A stretch of DNA of 35,261 nt. Source: Bacillota bacterium. Its GTDB lineage: Bacteria; Bacillota; Sulfobacillia; JACIYH01. The translations under genes and the position numbers were made by a program. The stretch is from the NCBI GenBank assembly GCA_030019365.1, contig JASEFA010000004.1, positions 1 to 35,261 on the forward strand, read 5' to 3'. This document shows, piece after piece, positions 32,208 to 35,261 of this stretch. The notes below the pieces were generated by a model, which saw nothing but the letters and a program-made list of their open reading frames with translations, was not told the origin of the DNA and made no database searches. The number at the start of each line of letters is the position of its first letter. Within the stretch, counting starts at the first letter, position 1.

Positions 32208-33377
32208 TTAACAAGCTGGTGCCAGGTGCACCCACCGCCTCTTTGAGGCGTGCCAGAGGATAACGCCGACCAGGAAGGCGGTTCCCATGTTCCACATGGC
32301 CAGGGCAGTGGTGATGATGGCGAGAGGGAAGTCCCCGGCAGGCAGTTCCCAGATCTTGCTGGTTGCGGCCAGTTCGAGGCCGGAGAAGAAGAGGATCACA
32401 CCCAAGACGCCGGCGGGGAACAATCTGAAGGCCACAGTTACGCCCTCACCGAAGAGAAGCGTAGCGGCCAGAAGGAGGCCTCCCAGGATCACCAGTGCGC
32501 CTCCCGTGCGGGCGCCGAACCGGACGTGGCCGGCCATTCCTCCCGCTCCGTGGCACATGGGGACCCCGCCGAAGAAGGGTGCCGCGAGGTTGATTATGCC
32601 GGTGGAAACTGCCACCTTCCGTACAGTGATGGGACGGTGCGGGAAAAGCTCGTTGTTCTCGGCGACTATCGCGATGATGGCGTTTCCCAGGGTCAGGGGA
32701 AGCTGGGGGAGGCCGAGGAGAAGGGTACCGGAGACGAAGTCGCTGAGGTGCAGCCGCGGGATCCCAAGATGCGGTAGGCGAAGGCCAATGCTTTGCGTGA
32801 CCTGGGCGGCCAGGGCGGGATGGCGGGCCAGGCCGACGGCCAGACCCAGGATGAGCAGCGCGAACATGGCCGGCATCCGGCGGTTGGGGAGTAGCAGCAG
32901 AGCCGCCAGGAAGGCCGCCACGGCGACGACGGGGTCGGCATGCATGGTACTCAGGCCCTCGCGCATGAAGCTCAGGGCCAATCCGAGTACCATCCCCCTG
33001 ACCACCGGCGGCCTGGCCAGTGCGGCGACCCTATCCACCGTGTTGGTAAGACCCAGGACCAGCCAGGTCAGGCCGGTGAACACTCCGGCTCCCCACACCA
33101 TGGCCGGAGTGACGGAACCAAGTTGCATGGTGGAAGCGATTCCTATCGCTTTCATGGGCTGGATTGGTATTGGCGTCCGGTAGTACAGGCCGGCTACGAT
33201 CTTGGCGAGGGCAAAGGCGAACAGCAAGCCTACCGGGTCCACCCGCAGCACGGTTACGTATGCCAGGACGAACGGCACCAGGGTACCCATGTCCCCGAAC
33301 GCACCGGCCCATTCCATGCGGTCATAGCTGTTACCGCGCAGGCAACGAAGGAGGGTTCCTGCGGCCTTTCTTACCAC
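32208..33377 (-). CDS. MOT1-like molybdate/sulfate transporter
   Basis: A 389-residue polytopic membrane protein of the SulP-related MFS_MOT1 family, whose plant and algal members import molybdate. About ten hydrophobic segments. Signature stretches: MEWAGAFGDMGTLVPFVLAY near the N-terminus (the GDxGT motif), RTPIPIQPMKAIGIASTMQ (the PMKA motif) and GNAIIAIVAENNELFPHRPITVRKVA, then FGGVPMCHGAGGMAGHVRFGARTGGAL, conserved in bacterial members. The GTG at 33377 follows GGGGGAAG and gives the normal length; the frame extends upstream into unrelated debris. It is divergent from a cysteine desulfurase gene. Molybdate is the likely substrate by family; sulfate or another oxyanion is possible. Confidence 0.87.
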   Translation of the reverse strand: MVRKAAGTLLRCLRGNSYDRMEWAGAFGDMGTLVPFVLAYVTVLRVDPVGLLFAFALAKIVAGLYYRTPIPIQPMKAIGIASTMQLGSVTPAMVWGAGVFTGLTWLVLGLTNTVDRVAALARPPVVRGMVLGLALSFMREGLSTMHADPVVAVAAFLAALLLLPNRRMPAMFALLILGLAVGLARHPALAAQVTQSIGLRLPHLGIPRLHLSDFVSGTLLLGLPQLPLTLGNAIIAIVAENNELFPHRPITVRKVAVSTGIINLAAPFFGGVPMCHGAGGMAGHVRFGARTGGALVILGGLLLAATLLFGEGVTVAFRLFPAGVLGVILFFSGLELAATSKIWELPAGDFPLAIITTALAMWNMGTAFLVGVILWHASKRRWVHLAPAC

Positions 33378-33499
33378 AACCGGTCTTCCCCCGCCTTGAG
33401 TCGTGGAACTCTTTGGTGAGTGCTGCAGTGTACCACCCTCCTGGCGGCCAGGTGTTGGGATAAGCCAAGCTCCCGAAGTTGCCGCCTCGTCCTTGATGC

Positions 33500-33611
33500 C
33501 CAGGCTGGCCAGGCAGCTCTTCGCGGCGTCCGGGTCGGGGAAGTGTTTCTTCACCAGTTCCAGGTGTTCCTGTCTCGAGCGCGGTGCTGGTGCCGGTGGT
33601 CCTGGGAGCGA
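33500..33611 (-). repeat. Gene fragment B, related to 31010-31115
   Basis: Lies in the 314-base gap between the divergent transporter and desulfurase genes (33378-33691). The minus strand reads RQEHLELVKKHFPDPDAAKS and LASLGIKDEAATSG in the frame that runs on into the transporter, which explains that frame's extra length. It is related to fragment A and is not part of the transporter. Confidence 0.45.
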
Positions 33612-33621
33612 CCCGCTGCGG

Positions 33622-33650
33622 TTGACCCCAGAGCGGCTGCGGTATATATT
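33622..33650 (+). promoter_or_regulatory. Sigma-A-like promoter of the cysteine desulfurase operon
   Basis: TTGACC (33622-33627) and TATATT (33645-33650) are 17 bases apart, a near-consensus pair. Transcription would begin near 33657, leaving a 35-base leader before the GTG at 33692. Confidence 0.7.
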
Positions 33651-33691
33651 GCTTGTGGAGACTATTCCCCTTCCTTCCAGAGGTTTTGCTG

Positions 33692-34879
33692 GTGGAAATC
33701 TACCTGGACAATGCAGCTACGTCCTACCCCAAGCCTGAGTGCGTCTACCGGGCGGTGGAGGAGTTCATGCGGGGCGTGGGAGCGAGCGCCGGGCGCGGGG
33801 GCTACCGGCGCGCGCTGGAGGCCGACCGCGTAGTGTACGCTGCCCGCCGCGCCGTGAGCACGCTGTTGGGAGTCGAGGACCCGAAGAGGGTGGTATTCAC
33901 CGCCAACGCCACTGCGTCTTTGAACCTGGCCCTGAAGGGGCTGCTCGGGGAAGGCGACGTGGTAATCACCAGCTCTTGGGAGCACAACGCCGTGTGGCGC
34001 ACACTCAAGTGGCTCGAGAGAGCCCGGGGCGTCCAGGTGCGGGTGGTGCCTCCCGGTGGGGCGGGGCCCTTTGACCTCACCGTGTTCCGGGAGTGGCTGC
34101 GGGAGCGTCCGCGGTTGGTGGTCGTTACGGGTGCTTCGAACGTCACCGGCGTGCTGCTTCCCGTGCCCGAGATCGGCGAACTGTGCCGGGTTCAGGGGGT
34201 GCCGCTCCTCTTGGACGCCGCCCAGACGGCGGGCGCGGTCCCCGTCGACGTGGCGGAGTTGGGGGTGTGCCTCCTGGCCTTCACCGGCCACAAGGGGCTG
34301 CTGGGTCCCCAGGGCACCGGCGGGCTCTACATAGGGGAAGGAGTTGAGCCGGAGCCGCTCAAGCACGTGGGTACCGGCAGCGAGTCAGCGAGGGAAGACC
34401 AGCCCCGGAGCCTGCCCGACCGGTACGAGGCGGGCACCTTGAACGTCCCCGGCCTGGCGGGTTTGGGTGCTGGGGTGGAGTTCCTGCTCGAGCAGGGTGT
34501 GGAGCGGGTGGGCCGGCGGGAAGCGGAACTGGCAGCTCATCTGGCGGAAGGCCTGCGGAGCATCCCGGGGGTGGCGGTGTACGGCCACGACGGCGGGCCG
34601 CACGTGGGGGTGGTTTCCTTCAACGTGGAGGGGGTGCCCTGCGAAGAGGTGGCGTACGTGCTGGACCGGGTCTACGGGATCATGGTGCGGGCGGGGTTGC
34701 ACTGCGCGCCGTGTGCCCACCGCGTGCTGGGTACGCTGGCCACGGGCACCGTGAGGGCTAGCTTCGGGTACTACAGCGGCGAATCGGATGTCAGTGCCCT
34801 GCTCGAGGCGGTGCGCGAGATCGCCGGGCGGGTGAGGGGGGGTGGGGGGCTTGGCCAAGGCCTTCGTGGTGGTGGGTGA
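33692..34879 (+). CDS. Cysteine desulfurase family protein (class V aminotransferase, EF2568-like)
   Basis: A PLP enzyme of 395 residues that should take sulfur (or selenium) from cysteine (or selenocysteine) as a protein persulfide. It begins IYLDNAATSYPKPECVY, has ARRAVSTLLGVEDPKRVVFT and NATASLNLALKGLL, SSWEHNAVWRTL (the PLP-stacking histidine), LLLDAAQTAGAVPVDV, and the PLP lysine K201 in FTGHKGLLGPQG. The reactive cysteine is C338 in RAGLHCAPCAH, followed by TVRASFGYY. This resembles the EF2568-type subfamily, which is known near selenium-dependent molybdenum hydroxylase genes; the divergent molybdate-type transporter fits that. The GTG at 33692 is chosen since the frame N-terminal to VEIYLDNAAT is not conserved; AGAGG lies eight bases upstream. 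Its end overlaps the next gene by 29 bases. Confidence 0.88.
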   Translation: MEIYLDNAATSYPKPECVYRAVEEFMRGVGASAGRGGYRRALEADRVVYAARRAVSTLLGVEDPKRVVFTANATASLNLALKGLLGEGDVVITSSWEHNAVWRTLKWLERARGVQVRVVPPGGAGPFDLTVFREWLRERPRLVVVTGASNVTGVLLPVPEIGELCRVQGVPLLLDAAQTAGAVPVDVAELGVCLLAFTGHKGLLGPQGTGGLYIGEGVEPEPLKHVGTGSESAREDQPRSLPDRYEAGTLNVPGLAGLGAGVEFLLEQGVERVGRREAELAAHLAEGLRSIPGVAVYGHDGGPHVGVVSFNVEGVPCEEVAYVLDRVYGIMVRAGLHCAPCAHRVLGTLATGTVRASFGYYSGESDVSALLEAVREIAGRVRGGGGLGQGLRGGG

Positions 34880-35018
34880 GGAAGAACAGGTCTGGCTGCA
34901 GAGGATCTGCATAGACGCCGACGCCCGGGAGGCGCTGGAGTTCCTGCGCCGCGTAGTCCTGCCCCAGCTCAAGAAGGAAGTCCCGTGCATGCGGGGGAAG
35001 ATCGGCACGGGGGAGTGA
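34851..35018 (+). CDS. 55-residue protein in the desulfurase operon
   Basis: A short frame starting at the TTG 34851, just behind GGTGGGGGG, that overlaps the desulfurase 3' end by 29 bases and stops three bases before the next gene. It reads MAKAFVVVGEEEQVWLQRIC, IDADAREALEFLRRVVLPQL and KKEVPCMRGKIGTGE. It has a beta-strand start, a central amphipathic helix with REALEFLRR, and a cysteine near the C-terminus (VPCMRGK) as well as C20. The tight overlap on both sides is strong evidence that it is translated. No family is recognised. A role as an accessory or acceptor of the desulfurase is only a guess from position. Confidence 0.6.
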   Translation: MAKAFVVVGEEEQVWLQRICIDADAREALEFLRRVVLPQLKKEVPCMRGKIGTGE

Positions 35019-35021
35019 GGC

Positions 35022-35261
35022 GTGCTGCTGCGCAGCATAGACATCCTGTATATAGAACCGTGCACCGCGGAAGAGGGCAAGATCCGCCTGCGCGCGTCCC
35101 TGAGTGACGATGTGACGCCGGTGATGCCGTACCTGGGGAGCCTGTGGAGGGCGGCAGAGTACAACCCTGCCGGCCCCTCGGTGACGCTCAAGCGGGGGCC
35201 GAGGGTGATCGGGCTCCACCCCCGAGAGGTGACGGTTACCAAGCTGGAGAACACGACCGAC
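35022..35261 (+). CDS. Probable Fe-S protein, N-terminal part (runs off the window)
   Basis: Opens at the GTG 35022 behind GGGGGAGTGAGG, three bases after the previous stop, and stays open to the last base (80 codons). It reads LLRSIDILYIEPCTAEEGKI, SDDVTPVMPYLGSLWRAAEY, PAGPSVTLKRGPRVIGLHPR and EVTVTKLENTTD. This matches the N-terminal region that, in anaerobes, precedes a 4Fe-4S (RnfB/CODH-ACS-type) cluster domain: TPVMPYLNxxL, a short strand with a lysine-arginine pair, and LHPRxxxxxK. The cluster cysteines would come after the window end and are not seen, so the identity is an inference. Confidence 0.6.
   Translation, partial: MLLRSIDILYIEPCTAEEGKIRLRASLSDDVTPVMPYLGSLWRAAEYNPAGPSVTLKRGPRVIGLHPREVTVTKLENTTD

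Noticed and set aside
33378-33554. N-terminal extension of the molybdate-type transporter frame
   Set aside because: The extra 59 residues are unlike the transporter family and match a separate fragment found at 31.0 kb; the GTG at 33377 has its own ribosome-binding site.
1-35261. CRISPR arrays, rRNA or tRNA genes, replication origin
   Set aside because: I looked for regularly spaced repeats, conserved rRNA stretches, cloverleaf T-arms and DnaA-box clusters and saw none.

Overview
The window looks like chromosomal DNA of a GC-rich, anaerobic, Gram-positive-lineage bacterium, most likely a Clostridia-type Bacillota. The grounds are purine-rich AGGAGG/GGGAGG ribosome-binding sites with frequent GTG and TTG starts, a copper-amine-oxidase-type stalk domain, a DUF3048 (YerB-like) protein, a PocR sensory domain, an oxygen-sensitive glycyl radical enzyme with its activase, and sigma-A-like promoters. 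The species cannot be fixed from this sequence.

Layout. (1) 1-6824: one plus-strand operon with a ribose-type ABC importer (binding protein cut by the window edge, double ATPase, permease), then a radical-SAM activase and a glycyl radical enzyme. The enzyme matches trans-4-hydroxyproline dehydratase (HypD) at every active-site position I can recall, with a constant offset of four residues. (2) 6825-9386: a graveyard. A CPBP-type membrane protease gene and a radical SAM/SPASM gene, both minus strand, are frameshifted; a tyrosine recombinase with two frameshifts lies against the truncated 5' side of the SPASM gene. (3) 9387-13375: a GH130 phosphorylase and a GT4 glycosyltransferase fused to a toroid-like domain. 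A deleted remnant of a recombinase related to the one upstream follows, so the sugar pair is flanked by two related recombinase sequences. (4) 13376-17677: a DUF2283 gene ending in a long perfect hairpin, a secreted stalk-domain protein with a glycosidase-like barrel, and a deleted IS21-type istA with three end repeats. (5) 17678-24327: envelope proteins: a DUF3048 protein followed by an in-frame TGA and 92 more open codons, two overlapping beta-propeller genes, a coiled-coil lipoprotein, and a chimeric membrane-protein reading frame with what may be transposase debris.

(6) 24328-30752: a cyclic-di-GMP signalling block. A PocR-GAF-HD-GYP gene sits behind a promoter and a terminator-like leader hairpin. 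A PilZ protein converges on a minus-strand operon of a FIST sensor and a PAS-PAS-GGDEF-HD-GYP enzyme. A HicB-like remnant lies between. (7) 31221-31892: a DUF433/DUF5615 toxin-antitoxin pair with a 19-bp palindrome over its -10 box. (8) 32208-35261: a MOT1-like molybdate transporter (minus), then, divergently and behind a good promoter, a cysteine desulfurase, a 55-residue protein too short for ordinary gene calling, and the start of what is probably an Fe-S protein.

The intact genes suggest an anaerobe that imports small organic solutes, handles mannoside-type sugars, and tunes behaviour through cyclic-di-GMP. The accessory stretches (7-9.4, 13-13.4, 16.6-17.5, 23.7-24.3 and 26-26.6 kb) show repeated insertion followed by decay. 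Frameshift calls rest on the sequence as given; some could be assembly errors, although the two decayed genes at 7.2-8.5 kb carry too many lesions for that to be likely.
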